Shown here in pieces: positions 23,310 to 35,470 of a stretch of 64,000 nt of DNA. The notes under the pieces are model-generated. The model worked only from the letters and a program-made list of their open reading frames with translations. It was not told where the DNA came from and made no database searches. Every line of letters starts with the position of its first letter. The stretch's first letter is position 1. The stretch covers positions 88,043,383-88,107,382 of the forward strand of contig CM023532.1 of NCBI GenBank assembly GCA_013350335.1, read 5' to 3'. This DNA comes from Chimonanthus salicifolius. Lineage: Eukaryota; Streptophyta; Magnoliopsida; Laurales; Calycanthaceae. Both the position numbers and the translations under genes were made by a program.

Positions 23310-23321
23310 GCTCTGATACCA
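23310..23321 (-). promoter_or_regulatory. Primer-binding site of E1 (initiator Met-tRNA type)
   Basis: The minus strand reads GTTACA (LTR end), GT, then TGGTATCAGAGC, complementary to the 3' end of plant initiator Met-tRNA, the usual primer for Ty3/gypsy elements. The same arrangement occurs in E4 at 55906-55917. It fixes the element strand and the 5' LTR at 23324. Confidence 0.95.
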
Positions 23322-23323
23322 AC

Positions 23324-23951
23324 TGTAACGCCCCGCCCTTTTCACCCTTCCGAAAATCAGAGTCTGAAAAATTTCTTTTGAAAGAAACACAGAGTGAACG
23401 AGAGCGGGAGCGCCACGACGCGAGTTAAGTTCAGACTACTCAAATCTGAACCTTAACTGCCACCCATGTGTACATGGACTAGACCATGATAACAAATCAC
23501 ACATGGAACTAAACAATAACTTGCGGAATAAACTAGACTAACTGCGGAAATAGAATGAATAGATAGCAAGTAACAGTCTCAATTAATAATTAACATATAA
23601 CAACCATCCACAGTTAATAACCTAATCAAACCATAGCAAAGTGTTAACTTATTACATGTCCATCAATTATAACCCAAACGTCAATAGATAAAAGTCCTGT
23701 TCATCAATCAAGCGCTTAGGCTTGGCTCTCCTCCCCGTCATCGACCTTTTCTTTCCCTTTCCTTGTACCTGCATTATCCTCTAAGGATAAAATTAGGGCA
23801 TTAGATCAATGCGCCCAGCAGGTTCCCGATCAGGGCTACCACATGGTTAGCATATAAATGATGCATATATGTATCATAGTACATGATCATCAAAAACATA
23901 TAAAACCATGCTATGTATGTATGCTAATGTAATGAGCCCCACCCCATCACA
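23324..23951 (-). mobile_element. E1 5' LTR, U5-proximal part
   Basis: Begins TGTAACGCCCCGCCC. It has stem A (23422-23459) and stem B (23463-23508), then the CTAACGCCC and acceptor-like region (23755-23830), matching the 3' LTR at 7014-7640. It is cut by a solo LTR after TCACA (23947-23951) and continues at 27728. Confidence 0.93.
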
Positions 23952-26900
23952 TGTAATGGCCCGGAATTTTTAAATTAATATAAATGTGAATATTATTTAT
24001 TTTAATGATGAAAATTGGAAAATTGGTGGATTAAATGGTAAATGGGCCAAAATTTGGACAAAGGCCCAAGTATGGCCCAATAAACTAATGTGTGGATTTA
24101 AAGTTATTTAAATGGGTCAAGAATGGTCAAATTGGGTCACATACCCATTTGGGACCCGTTGGGTCAAAGTAGTTAAGCTCTAAGGTAAATGGGTAAGATA
24201 AAAATGTAATTGGGCAATGGGCCCAATGGGGATCCATTTAGAATGAATGGAATGAAATTTAATCACCTAAGTTGTTTAGAATTAAACCAAGGTGATGTGG
24301 GATGTGGCCAAGTGGGACCCACCTCCACCTCATCAAGTGAGGTGGCGTGTGGGCCAATGATTGGTGGGGCCGGCCACCATGGTTAATTTGATCAACCATT
24401 GGTGGAATAATGGGAATTAGGTTAAGTACAAATGAATTAACCTAAGGTAATTATCAAATTAATTAAATAATTAAATTATTAAATTGGTGGCTAAATGGGG
24501 TTAAATTGGTCAAATGGGAGACCAAGCTACCCCACCTCAAGTATGAAGCACGTTGGACTTGGTGGTGGTTATCTAAACCACCACCACCTTAAAGCAAATG
24601 AAAGATCTTTTAAATATCTTAGGGTTGGTGGGATCTTTAATGTAATGAAAGTTGGGGATAAGTCTTGAGTTTCTTTTCCATTTTTTTATCCTCTCTTCAT
24701 TTTCACTGCATTCTCATTCTCCATTGCCGTCCCATGTTCAAGTGAAGGGAGAAAGAGATCTAAGGAGAAGAGAAGAGAAAGAGAGAAGAAAGAAATAGAA
24801 TTTGGAGGGAAATCACTCTAAGATTAAGGTTATCACCTCCCCTCTCATCATCTCTCCCTTTCCCTCTCTCAATTTAAGCTTTACTTTGGCCGATCCTAAG
24901 GTTGGGGGTTGCCACCATTGATTAAAGATCTTGACCTATCAAAGATCAAGAGGTAGAGAGAGGAGGCTAAGGAGACCGACGGGAGTGACGGAAATCGGAG
25001 GAGACGACGGATTGTAAGTATTTCTTAAACAAGAAATTTTGGATTTTTAGGGTTTAAGAATTGGAATTTATTTTTGTGAAATTAATGGTGGATAGATAGT
25101 TTTATGCTATGGATTTTAAATCTATCAAATGGAAGGAATGGAAGGTGGAGGAAACCCTAAATGGATGAATTAGGGTTAGGGAAAAGAAATAAGTAAATGT
25201 AGTATGTGCATTGTGTAATTTATTAAATTGAGCATGGAATTGGGTGATTGGAATAAAAAAAAAAAAATCATGGGCCATAGGGTTCAGCCATGTAGCATGG
25301 CCGAACCCCATGGTGGGTGATTAGGTGTTTGGTTTAATTAGTTAGGGTTTAAGGAATGGAAAGTGGGTAAAACCCTAATGGAGAAAAAATTAGGGTTAAG
25401 GAAAAATAAAAGGGACTAAGGATAGTACATGCTTAATGTGATCAAACATAGAGGTATATGCAATTTTTTTTTGAGTCAAGGACCATAGGGTTCGGCCATG
25501 TAGCATGGCCGAACCCCATGTAAGTAATGTATGATTTATTAGGGTTTGAAAAATGGAAGGCAATGAGGATTTTTAACTAATGAATTTTAGTAAATGAATG
25601 AATGTGGGAAAGTTTTAAAATGGTGTTATGATGAAAATGCAAAGAGATGTATGGCCTTGAAAGGCATGGATGAAGTGAACCTTGAACCCTATGGTAAGGT
25701 GTTACAAATTTTAAATGGGTTTAAAAAGCCATGGAAAATGGGAAGATTAATGGATTAATATTTTGGTGAATGTAAATAAATTGGAGCAATGAATGATGGA
25801 TCATGCACCATGGGTTCGGCCATGGTGAATGGCCGAACCCTATATGGATGTAATGGTGATTAAATGATGGGTTTAAAGGATTTATGTTGGATCTAAATGA
25901 TGTAAATGGACCCAAGAAAAAATGGGAAATAGGCATCATGGATTCGGCCATGGTGTATGGCCGAACCCATGACCCAATGTTAGGTCATGTTATAGGCCAA
26001 ATTTGGAATTATGCATGTGTTAAATCAATGGAAATGAGGCTAAGTTAAGGGTTGATTTTTAATGATCTTGTAACATGGTTAGGGATCATTAATGGACCTA
26101 AGTTGTGGATCAATTTTGGGCTTAGGTAGGCATGAATGAATGAGTAATTGTTTATGTAAAAGGGGTAGTGGCAAAACCGTAATTAGTGGCCAAATTCAAG
26201 AATTCCATGGAAATTGATCATGGAATTAGGGGATCTAATGTAATAACCTTATAAGTGATTGATAAAGCCTAGGGTGGCCGAATTTTAAGACTTATGGGAT
26301 TGAAAGGTTTAATAGATGATATGGGACCCACAAAACCTAAATAGTGACCGGTTTTTCATATGGGCTTAGAAATGGTTAAAACATGGACTAATGATGAATG
26401 TGTAATAAGGTACTGGACATCGCAGGCGGTGCGCGATCGGCGACCGGGTTTATCGAACGAAAAATGTAAAAGGACGCGGGTCGGTATTCGGTAGGATTCC
26501 TCCCTTTTTGTAAGCCATGGATTTGGGTGATGTTTTCTTTAATCTATTTTGGAAATCATGTGGTTGTCTTTAAGATAAGTTTTGGATTATGTATCATGTG
26601 ATGTTTTACTCTAAATTATTTTGGAAATTATGTGAATGCTTATGATGGGTTTTGGATTAAATATTGTGGGACGGTTTCCCTTTGATTTAGTTGGTAATCT
26701 TATAATTGTTTTAAGATGGGTTTTATTACTATGGAATTTCATATATTACATGGCATATGCCATCTACATCTCATGCATGGCATGGGAGGCATATGATAGG
26801 GGAAGGATGAAATGAAACCGGAGTCCATGCTCCGTCGGGGCGACCGATAAACAGCATAGGGACATTTCACATATGTATTATTATACCTTGATGAGGCTTT

Positions 26901-27727
26901 GCCATCAAGGGGGACTCTTGTAATTATGATACCTTGATGATGGTTTTCCATCAAGGGGGATGTTGTATGTATTGGTATACCTTGATGATGGTTTTTCCAT
27001 CAAGAGGGTCATAGCACGATGATGGTATGGATTTTATTTGGGACACTATGGATGGTTGAAAAAGGGACATTGTAGGATGAGGATTAGATTGATGGGTGGG
27101 ATTCATGACATAGAACACCCATTGCATGACATTGCCCAAAGTGCATGGTTTTTCTATAATATTATCTGCATGCTATTATTACTAATCCATGTGCTAGACC
27201 TACTCGGAGTCCTACTGGGCGCGCTGTTCTAACGCCCTACTTCTACCCTAGCTGACGATGCAGGAGATGGCGGACCGGAAGGGCAAGATGGAAGCCAAGC
27301 TTAGGAGCTTGGGAAGGCGGACAAATTATTTTTGTTTAAGTTATGTTGGGGAATGTGTAATTGTATAATTTAACTTGTCGGAAATGTAATAACTTAGATG
27401 GCTTGCTACGTTGTATATTTTATTTTGGACGATGCAGTCCAGTGGCAGTTTAGTAATTAAATGGATATTTCTTCTCTGCTATCTGAAAACTGGTAGGATA
27501 GTTCTATGATCATCCGCATTTGTTTTTATGTTTCGTGAGCTTACTTTCTACTCGTGAACCGTACTCGTGGATTTATGTTCCACACATACGTAGGGTTGGC
27601 CAGTTAAGGGCTGGGCTTTAGAAGCTCGGAACTTAACACGCGTCGTGACGTCCGTGCCCTTTGTCACTTTTATGTAAAAAAAAAAAAAATAGACTCTGAT
27701 TTTCGGTGAAAAGGAGCAGGCGTTACA
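23952..27727 (+). mobile_element. Solo LTR in E1 5' LTR (clade B, 3.8 kb)
   Basis: TGTAATGGCCCGGAATTTTT at the left, GCAGGCGTTACA at the right, TSD TCACA on both sides (23947-23951 and 27728-27732). It resembles the solo LTR at 43812-47765 and, in reverse, the LTR at 1-1437. The U3 has CCACCTCA/TGAGGTGG and GTTGA-type palindromes near 24310-24410. The leader ends in GACGGGAGTGACGG and donor GTAAGTATT at 25014. Stem B lies at about 27545-27595 and stem A at 27600-27637. Confidence 0.95.
25014..27263 (+). other. Candidate leader intron with palindromes, solo LTR 23952-27727
   Basis: Donor GATT|GTAAGTATTT at 25014, CTAAC at 27229-27233, acceptor GACGATGCAG|GAGATGG ending at 27263. It contains four clear TTCGGCC palindromes (near 25280, 25490, 25815, 25945), a CGGAG/CTCCG hairpin (near 26815-26850) and three CCTTGATG...CATCAAGG hairpins (26884-27006). 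Confidence 0.5.
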
Positions 27728-28072
27728 TCACACATACATAGCCATCACTTGAAGGGACTCTCACCGTCAAGGTAAATCATAGTACACTTTCATCTGGGTC
27801 TCACATGATAAGGTAATCCACAGTAATCCTCATTACCTGTGGAAAGACACTTCATCATTGAGTTGTTTCATATCACTTATTAGTCCTCCTGGCGGGACTC
27901 TCATCACCTAAGGAGACCAATGTGACACTTATCTTCATGTTACTCCTCCTGGCGGGACTCTCATCGCCTAAGGAGGACGGTAACTCATAATTGCAACACA
28001 GCATATCCTCAATCATTATCCCATGTCTATGCATGAGATGCCAATGCATTGTATGTCATTTGTAAATACTTA
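27728..28072 (-). mobile_element. E1 5' LTR, second part, ending at a fold-back junction
   Basis: Continues the 5' LTR after the nested solo LTR (GAGAGTCC hairpins, GCATGAGATG segment) and matches 7645-7975 of the 3' LTR. At 28071-28072 it stops matching and joins, over a 2-base overlap (TA), to the same LTR in inverted orientation. Confidence 0.88.
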
Positions 28073-28534
28073 TGGCCGAACCCTACCAAGACATGTTTAA
28101 AGGGATAAGTGTTTAAGAATTGGTTAAATGGAAAAGAAGATTAAATCCTAAGTTGATGATGTTCGGCCATGGGCATGGCCGAACCCCACATGATGTGGTT
28201 GGGTCCTAGATGTGAATGAATAAATAAATGATACTATAATTTACTGATTATTATATGGACAAGGTACCGGAAGTTGAACGACGTGCGAGTCGTGACCGGG
28301 TGACGCTAAAGAAAGATCAAGTACTGAAGTGAATCTTCAGTAGGTTTCCTACCTACTTGTAACCACATTTACACTTGTTTTCATGATGGTTTTTATGAGA
28401 TATTGTCTTACAATTATTTATCATATTTTGAATGATGGTTTATGTATTTACAAATGACATACAATGCATTGGCATCTCATGCATAGACATGGGATGATGA
28501 TTGAGGATATGCTGTGTTGCAATTATGAGTTACT
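28073..28534 (+). mobile_element. Inverted LTR segment of E1, first part
   Basis: This is the reverse complement of 3' LTR positions about 7885-8350, starting in the middle of a TTCGGCC palindrome (ATGGCCGAACCCTACC) and running toward U5. It includes GGTACCGGAAGTTGAACGAC and the TAGGTTTCCTACCTAC segment. It is interrupted after GTTAC (28530-28534) by a solo LTR and resumes at 35471. Confidence 0.88.
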
Positions 28535-29760
28535 GTAACACCCCGATTTCTCAATAAGATGGATAATTACGAAAATGCCCCTGGATTGGTAAATTTAATA
28601 ATTATGATGTTAAATGAGAAAATGGTGGGGCCCATGTTCAAATTAAGATCCTATGAACATATTATAAGAGTCAAATTATATTGGATGGGTAATGAACATC
28701 AAATTGGGTCAAAATAGTTAATTGGGTCAAAGAATTCTCAATGATTGGAATAATTACGAAAATGCCCCTGGATTGGTGAATTCAATGAATGTGATTGTAA
28801 ATAAGGAAATGGTAGGGCCCATTGCTCAAATTAAGATCATATGAGCACATTATAAATGTCAAGTTTGATTGGATGGGTAATCTAATATCAATTGGGTCGA
28901 AAATGGCTAAATGGGTCAAAGGGCCCAATTGGACCCAATCGGTCAAATGGACTTATTAGATCATTGGGTGAGCCCAAATTAAATGGGGTTAAGCTGAACT
29001 GATTGGAAATCAAGTATAGCAAAAATGGGTAGGCTTGATGCACAAGTGAAAACCATTTAAAAATGGCAAAATCAGCCCATTAATGGGTCATGTTGTCAAA
29101 ACGGGTCAAAGGGCTGATTGGGGACCCAATGGGTCGGGTTGAGTATGTTGACCACGGATGACCGTGTGCGCCCTCAATTGAACTCAAGTGTGAATTAATT
29201 CAGCTTGAGTTGGACTGGTTTGGAGTGAGTTTGATTTAAGAAAAGAGTTGACTCAAACTTGGTGCATTAAATGTGATGAGTTGGATGAGTTGAGTTAGAA
29301 TAAAAATATCAAGTGTCAAGTGAGTCAAGAGGAAGTGCAAAGGTGTTGTTAATCACACACACCGTTGAGAGTGAAGAGGTTCTTTGGCAAAGCCAAGGGA
29401 CACCAAGGTTGGGGCGGCATCATCTCATTGAATGAGATGCAATGGCTGATGTGAATAGATGCACCGTTTGGGTGAAGGGGTGCCTTGGATGGCACCCAAT
29501 GACCCATCATTTTTGCCAAGATTAAATGAGGGAAATGAATGGAATATGGGATGGAAGCTACAAAAGGAAAGGGTTACCTTTCTTGGCCGATTTTTACATA
29601 GAGTATCCAAGAAATTCCCATCTCTCTCTCCCTCTCTTCAAGTTCATTTTTCTTGGTTGAACAGCAGAGGTTTTGGCACTAGTTAATCAAGCATAAACCA
29701 GCAAAGAATTAAGGAAGAAATAAAAGGGAGAAGGCAAGGATCTTAGGCAAAGGAAGTTTG

Positions 29761-31406
29761 GTAAGTATTTATGTGTTATTTTGGTTTAATAACATGGAAC
29801 AAATGGGGTATGTATTGGGCCATGGTTATGGCCGAATACACCAAGGTTTTAACCTTGATTAATAGAGGTTTTAAAATGGTAAAGATGACCATTGGGTTCG
29901 GCCACCATGGAGGGCCAAACCCCATGTAAAAGATAGGTTGGTTTGATGTTTTGAAACATAGAAACCATGGAGTTTTATGGACTGTTTTTGAGGTGTCTTT
30001 AAGATTCAATTGCATGTTTTTAAAGAGGGTTAAAAACATGGATTTGAATGACATAAGGACTGAAGTTAGCATGGGTCTAAACAGTGGATTAAAACTGATG
30101 AAATGGACCATGGGGATCGGCCATCCAAGATGGCCGAATTCCATGAAGTAATATGGTCATTTGGACAAGTTGATGAATTTATTTGGATGTTGTAAGAGGT
30201 AAAAAAATGCAGTAATGTTATGTTGTTTAGTACTTGTCTAAATGAGATCTAAAACATATTAAGAGGACCAAAACATAGACATAGGGTTCGGCCACTTTGG
30301 ATGGCCGAACTCCATGAAAATATTAGATGATTTTGTGTGATAAAAACCATGTAAAAGTATGATGTTTTATGGGAATTAAATGAGGATATGGTTACTGTTT
30401 TTGGTTGGCTGGTATAGGGCTGAACCATATCAATACTAGGGTTAAGTTATTAATTCAAATCATGGGTAGATGATGGACAAAATAAATCAAGAGAACCATT
30501 GGGTTCGGCCATGTGCATGGCCGAACCCCATGGGGCTGTTTTTGGGATAATTGGACTAAGTTCATGGGTTGTGTTTGATATTATCCCCATGATTTTATAA
30601 AGGGTTTAAAGTATTGTAATGGAGAACCATTTGATGATGGAAGAGTGGGAATACAAGGTTCAGCCAAGTATAGGGCCGAACCCCATAAAATGACAAATTC
30701 TAAGTTGATGATGTTCGGCCAAGGGCATGGCCGAACCCCACATGATGTGGATGAATCTTAGATGTGAATGAATAAGTAAATGATGTTATGATTTACTGAT
30801 TGTTATATGGATAAGGTACCGGAAGTTGAACGACGTGCGAGTTGTGATCGGGTGACGCTAAAGAAAGATCAATTACTGAAGTGAATCTTCAGTAGGTTTC
30901 CTACCTACTTGTAACCACATTTACACCTGTTTTCATGAAGGGTTTTATGAGTTATTGACATACTATTACTTACCATATTTTAAATGCTGAATTATGCATT
31001 TACAACTGGCATACAAAGCATTGGCATCTCATGCATGGACATGGGATGATGACTGAGGTTATACAGTGTTGTAATGATGAGTTACCGTCCTCCTTAGGCG
31101 ATGAGAGTCCCGCCAGGAGGAGTAACATGATGATCATAGTCACATTGGTCTCTTTAGGTGATGAGAGTCCCGCCAGGAGGACTAATATGTGATATGAATC
31201 AACTCAATGATGAAGGGTCTTTCCACAGGTAACGAGGTTTACTGCGGATTGCCTTATCATGTGAGACCCAGATGGAAGTGTATCGTGATTTACCTTGACG
31301 GTGAGAGTCCCGTCAAGTGATGGCTATGTATGTGTGATGGGGTGGGGCTCATTACATTTGCATACATACATAGCATGGTTTTATATGTTTTGATGATCAT
31401 GTACTA

Positions 31407-31473
<67 letters not shown>

Positions 31474-31563
31474 TTATATGCTAACCATGTGATAGCCCTA
31501 ATTCGGGAACCTATTGGGCGCGTTGATCTAACGCCCTAATTCTATCCTCAGACGAGAATGCAG
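29761..31563 (+). other. Candidate leader intron with palindrome array, solo LTR 28535-35470
   Basis: Donor TTTG|GTAAGTATTT, branch-like CTAAC at 31528-31532, TTCTATCCTCAG, and acceptor TGCAG ending at 31563. It contains about eight TTCGGCC palindromes (near 29816, 29898, 30116, 30285, 30410, 30502, 30657, 30713), GAGAGTCC hairpins (31082-31320) and a long AT run. Confidence 0.5.
31409..31470. repeat. (AT)31 microsatellite
   Basis: Sixty-two bases of perfect AT dinucleotide. In the same place other LTRs of this clade have only a short run (about 4-6 bases at 7558 and in 35847-35856). The run probably grew after insertion. A short Ile-Tyr open frame across it is meaningless. Confidence 0.98.
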
Positions 31564-31825
31564 GTACAAGGAAAGGGAAAGAAAAGGTTGATGACCAGGA
31601 GGGGAGCCAAGCCTAAGCGCTTGAATGTTAAACTGGACTTCTTTATTACTGTCATTTGATTTATAGTTTGTGGACATGTAATAAGTTAATACTTTGCTAT
31701 GGTTTGATTAGGTTATTAACAATGGTTGGTTGTTTAGGTTAATTAATATTTGAGACTGTTACTTGCTATCTATTCGTTCTATTTCCGCAGTTAGTCTAGT
31801 TTATTCAGCAAGTTATTGTTAGTTC

Positions 31826-34800
31826 TATAACACCCCAATTTCTCAATGAAGTGGATAATTACAAAAATGCCCCTAATGTGTTAAATTAATTATTTTGTGA
31901 TGTCAGATAAGGAAATGGTGGGGCCCATTGCTCAAATTAAGATGATATGAGCACATTATAAATGTCAAGTTTGATTGGATGGGTAATGAACATCAATTGG
32001 TTCGAAAATGGCTAAATGGGTCAAAGGGCCCAATTGGACCCAATGAGTCAAAATGGATGATTTGACCATTGTGTAAGCTCAAATTAAATGGGGTCAAGCT
32101 GAATTGATTGGAAAATAGGTATATCAAAAATGGGTAGGCTTGATACACAAGTGAAAACCAATTAAAAATGACAAAATCAGCCCATGAATGGGTCATGTTA
32201 TCAAAACGGATCAATGGGCTGATTGGGGACCCAATGGGTTGGGTTGACCAACCACGGATGACCGTGTGGTCCCTCAATTGAACTCAAGTGTGAGTTAATT
32301 CAGCTTGAGTTGGACTGATTTGGAGTGAGTTGGACTTAAGAAAAGAGTTGACTCAAACTTGGTGCATTGAATGTGATGAGTTGGATGAGTTGGGTTAGAA
32401 TAAAAATATCTTGAGTTAAGTGAGTCAAGAGGAAGTGGAAAGTCATTGTTAATCACACATCACTCTTGGAGAATCCATCTCAGCCGTTGAGTGTGAAGAG
32501 GTGCTTTGGCAAAGCCAAAAGACACCAAGGTTAGGCGGCACCAATTCATGAATGGATGCATTGGTTCATTTCCAAATAGATGCAATGTTTGGCACCAAAG
32601 GGTGTCTTGGTTAACACCCAACATCCCATCGTGTTTAGCAAGATTAATTGAGGGAGGATGAATGGGAGATGGGGCTGAAACTACAAAAGGCAAAGGTTAC
32701 CTTTCTTGGCCGTTTTTGTCATTGCAAATCCAAGAATTTTCCATCTCTCTCTCCCTCTCTCCAATTCGTTTTCTTGGCTGAACAGTAGAGGTTTTTGGCA
32801 CCAGTTAATCAAATATAAACCAGCAAGGAATTAAGGAATAAAGGAAGAAATAAAAGGGAGAAACCAAGGATCAAAGGCAAGAAGAAAGTTTGGAAAATTT
32901 GGTAAGATTTCTTAAGTGTTTAAGCCAATTAAGTTGTAAGAAAAAGGGTGCGTATGGGGCCATGGTCATGGCCGAATACACCAATGTTTTAACCTTGATT
33001 AATGGAGGTTTTAAAATGGTAAAGATGACCATTGGGTTCGGCCACCATGGAGGGCCGAACCCCATGTAAAAGATAGGTTGGTTTGATGTTTTGAAACATG
33101 GAAACCATGGAGTTTTGGTGGACTGTTTTTGGGTTTTATTTAAGATTCAAATGCATGTTTTAAAAAGGGTTAAAAACATGGATTTGAATGACATAAGGAC
33201 TGAAGTTAGCATGGGTCTAAACAGTGGATTAAAACTGATGAAATGGACCATGGGGATCGGCCATCTTGCATGGCCGAATCCCATGAAGTATGAGGGTCAT
33301 TTAGACAGAGATGAAATTATTTGGATGGTTTTTGAGAGGAATAAATGCAGCAATGTTATATTGATATTATATGTTTAAATAACACCTAAAACATGTTTGA
33401 ATGACCAAAACATGGACATAGGGTTCGGCCACCTTGGATGGCCGAACCCCATGTAAGTAATTGATGGTTTTGGTGAGTTAAAAACCATAAAAAGTTATGG
33501 TGTTCTTATGGCAATTAATGGATTAACATGTTTACTGTTTTGGTGGATTATTATGCGGCTGAACCATGTATAGTTCATGGTTGAGTTAGCATGATTAAAC
33601 CATGAGTAATCATGGTGATTATTAGATCAAGTGAACTCTAGGGTTCGGCTATGAGTATGCCGAATCCCATGGGGCTGTTTTTGGATAAATGGACTAAGTT
33701 TATGGGTTTCTTATGTGATTTAAATGGAGATAAGCTTATTGTTTTGGTGGGTTATTGGATGGCTGAACTATGTAGCAATCATAACCAAAAATTATGTATG
33801 AATGTTGGAGTTATGGAACCAAGGGAACCATTGGGTTCGGCCATATGTATGGCCGAACCCCATGGATCTTTTTATTTGATTGAAAAACTTCGTAGTTATG
33901 GAATTTAGTGAACTTAGTGTAAGCAAATAACAAATCATGGTTGATAATGGAAAGTGGGATAAAAACCCATAAGATGTGGTTCGGCCATGTAGTATGGCCG
34001 AACCCCATCAACAATTATTTGATGGAATGGGTTAAGTAACTAAGAGTTGATTAAATGAAAAAGGAAGTTAAGTCCTAATTTGGGATGTTCGACCATGGGC
34101 ATGGCCAAACCTCACATGATGTGGTTGGGTCTTAGATATGAATGAACAAGTAAGTGATAGTATGATTTACTGATTGTTGTATGGACAAGGTACCGGGGAA
34201 GTTGAACGACGTGCGAGTCGTGACCGGGTGACGCTAAAGTAAGATCAAGTACTGAAGTGAATCTTCAGTAGGTTTCCTACCTACTTGTAACCACATTTAC
34301 ACCTGTTTTCATGAAGGGTTTTATGAGATATTGACATACTATTACTTACCATATTTTGAATGATATGTTATGCATTTACAAATGGCATACAAAGCATTGG
34401 CATCTCATGCATGGACATGGGATGATGACTGAGGTTATACAGTGTTGCAATTATGAGTTACCATCCTCCTTAGGCGATGAGAGTCCCGCCAGGCGGAGTA
34501 ACATGATAATCATAGTCACATTGGTCTCCTTAGGCGATGAGAGTCCCGCCAGGAGGACTAATATGTGATATGAGTCAACTCAATGATGAAGGGATGGAAG
34601 TGTATTGTGATTTACCTTGACGGTGCGAGGCACGTCAAGTGATGGCTATGAATGTACATGATGGGAGAGACTCATTGCATGTGCATACTTCATAGCATTG
34701 TTTTACCTGTTTTTTACTAATCATGTATTTATGATATATATGCATGTTTTATATGCTAATCATGTGGTAGCCCTGATTCTGGAACCTACTGGGCGCGTTG

Positions 34801-35280
34801 ATCTAATGCCCTAATTCTATCCTCAGAGGAGAATGCAGGTACAAAGAAAGGGAAAGAAAAGGTCGATGACCGGGAGGGGAGCCAAGCCTAAGCGCTTGAA
34901 TGTTGAACTGGACTTCTTTATTACTGTCATGTGAATGATAGATTGTGGACATGTAATAAGTTATTACTTGCTATGGTTTGATTAGGTTATTAACTTTGGA
35001 TGGTTGATTTATGTTAATTAATATTTGAGACTGTTACTTGCTATCTAGTCATTCTATTCCGCAAATAGTTTAGTTTATTCCGCAAGTTGTTGTTAGGTCC
35101 ATGTGATTTATTATCATGGTCTTGTCCATGTACACATGGGTGGCCAGTTAAGGTTCAGACTTGAGTAGTCTGAACTTAACTCGTATCATGACGCCGCCCG
35201 CTCTCTTTCACTCTGTGTTTCTTTTAAAAGAAATTTTCAGACTCTGATTTTCGGAAGGGTGAGGAGGGCGGGGCGTTACA
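31826..35280 (+). mobile_element. Solo LTR nested at level five (clade A, 3.45 kb)
   Basis: Starts TATAACACCCCAATTTC, a change from the usual TGTAAC, and ends GGGGCGTTACA, with TSD AGTTC on both sides (31821-31825 and 35281-35285). It lies inside the solo LTR that lies inside the inverted arm of E1, which lies in a solo LTR in E2: the deepest insertion in the window. Leader with CTCTCTCTCCCTCTCTCC (32743-32762), donor GTAAGATTT at 32902, U5 stems at about 35098-35185. Confidence 0.95.
32902..34838 (+). other. Candidate leader intron with palindrome array, solo LTR 31826-35280
   Basis: Donor TTTG|GTAAGATTTC at 32902. The branch-like site is CTAAT here rather than CTAAC (34803-34807), followed by TTCTATCCTCAG and acceptor TGCAG|GTAC ending at 34838. 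About ten TTCGGCC palindromes lie inside (near 32960, 33036, 33256, 33420, 33555, 33641, 33770, 33835, 33978, 34087). Confidence 0.5.
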
Positions 35281-35470
35281 AGTTCCATGTGTGTATTATC
35301 TTTCATGGTGTAGTCCATGTACACATGGGTGGCCAGTTAAGGTTCAGACTTGAGTAGTCTGAACTTAACTCTCGTCGTGACGCAGCCCGCTCTCTTTCAC
35401 TCTGTGTTTCTTTCAAAAGAAATTTTCAGACTCTGATTTTTGGAAGGGTGGAAAAGGGCGGGGCGTTACA
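35281..35470 (+). mobile_element. U5 end of the solo LTR begun at 28535
   Basis: Continues from AGTTC with CCATGTG, stem B, and stem A (GTTAAGGTTCAGACT / AGTCTGAACTTAAC), and ends GGGCGGGGCGTTACA at 35470, followed by GTTAC. Confidence 0.93.

Larger units (their letters stand above)
28535..31825 (+). mobile_element. Solo LTR in the inverted arm of E1 (clade A), main part
   Basis: Starts TGTAACACCCCGATTTCTC after GTTAC; its last part (35281-35470) ends GGGGCGTTACA before GTTAC (35471-35475). A second solo LTR splits it near its U5 end. The U3 start is partly duplicated: TTCTCAATRAGATGGATAA-like DNA with AATTACGAAAATGCCCC appears near 28550 and again near 28745, so about 200 bp is repeated. 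Donor GTAAGTATTT at 29761, acceptor GAATGCAG|GTACAAGG ending at 31563. Confidence 0.93.

Noticed and set aside
23310..23321. tRNA gene
   Set aside because: Only a 12-base match to the tRNA 3' end next to an LTR: a primer-binding site, with no cloverleaf.
31330..31539. Small protein with an Ile-Tyr repeat
   Set aside because: Produced by translating the (AT)31 microsatellite.
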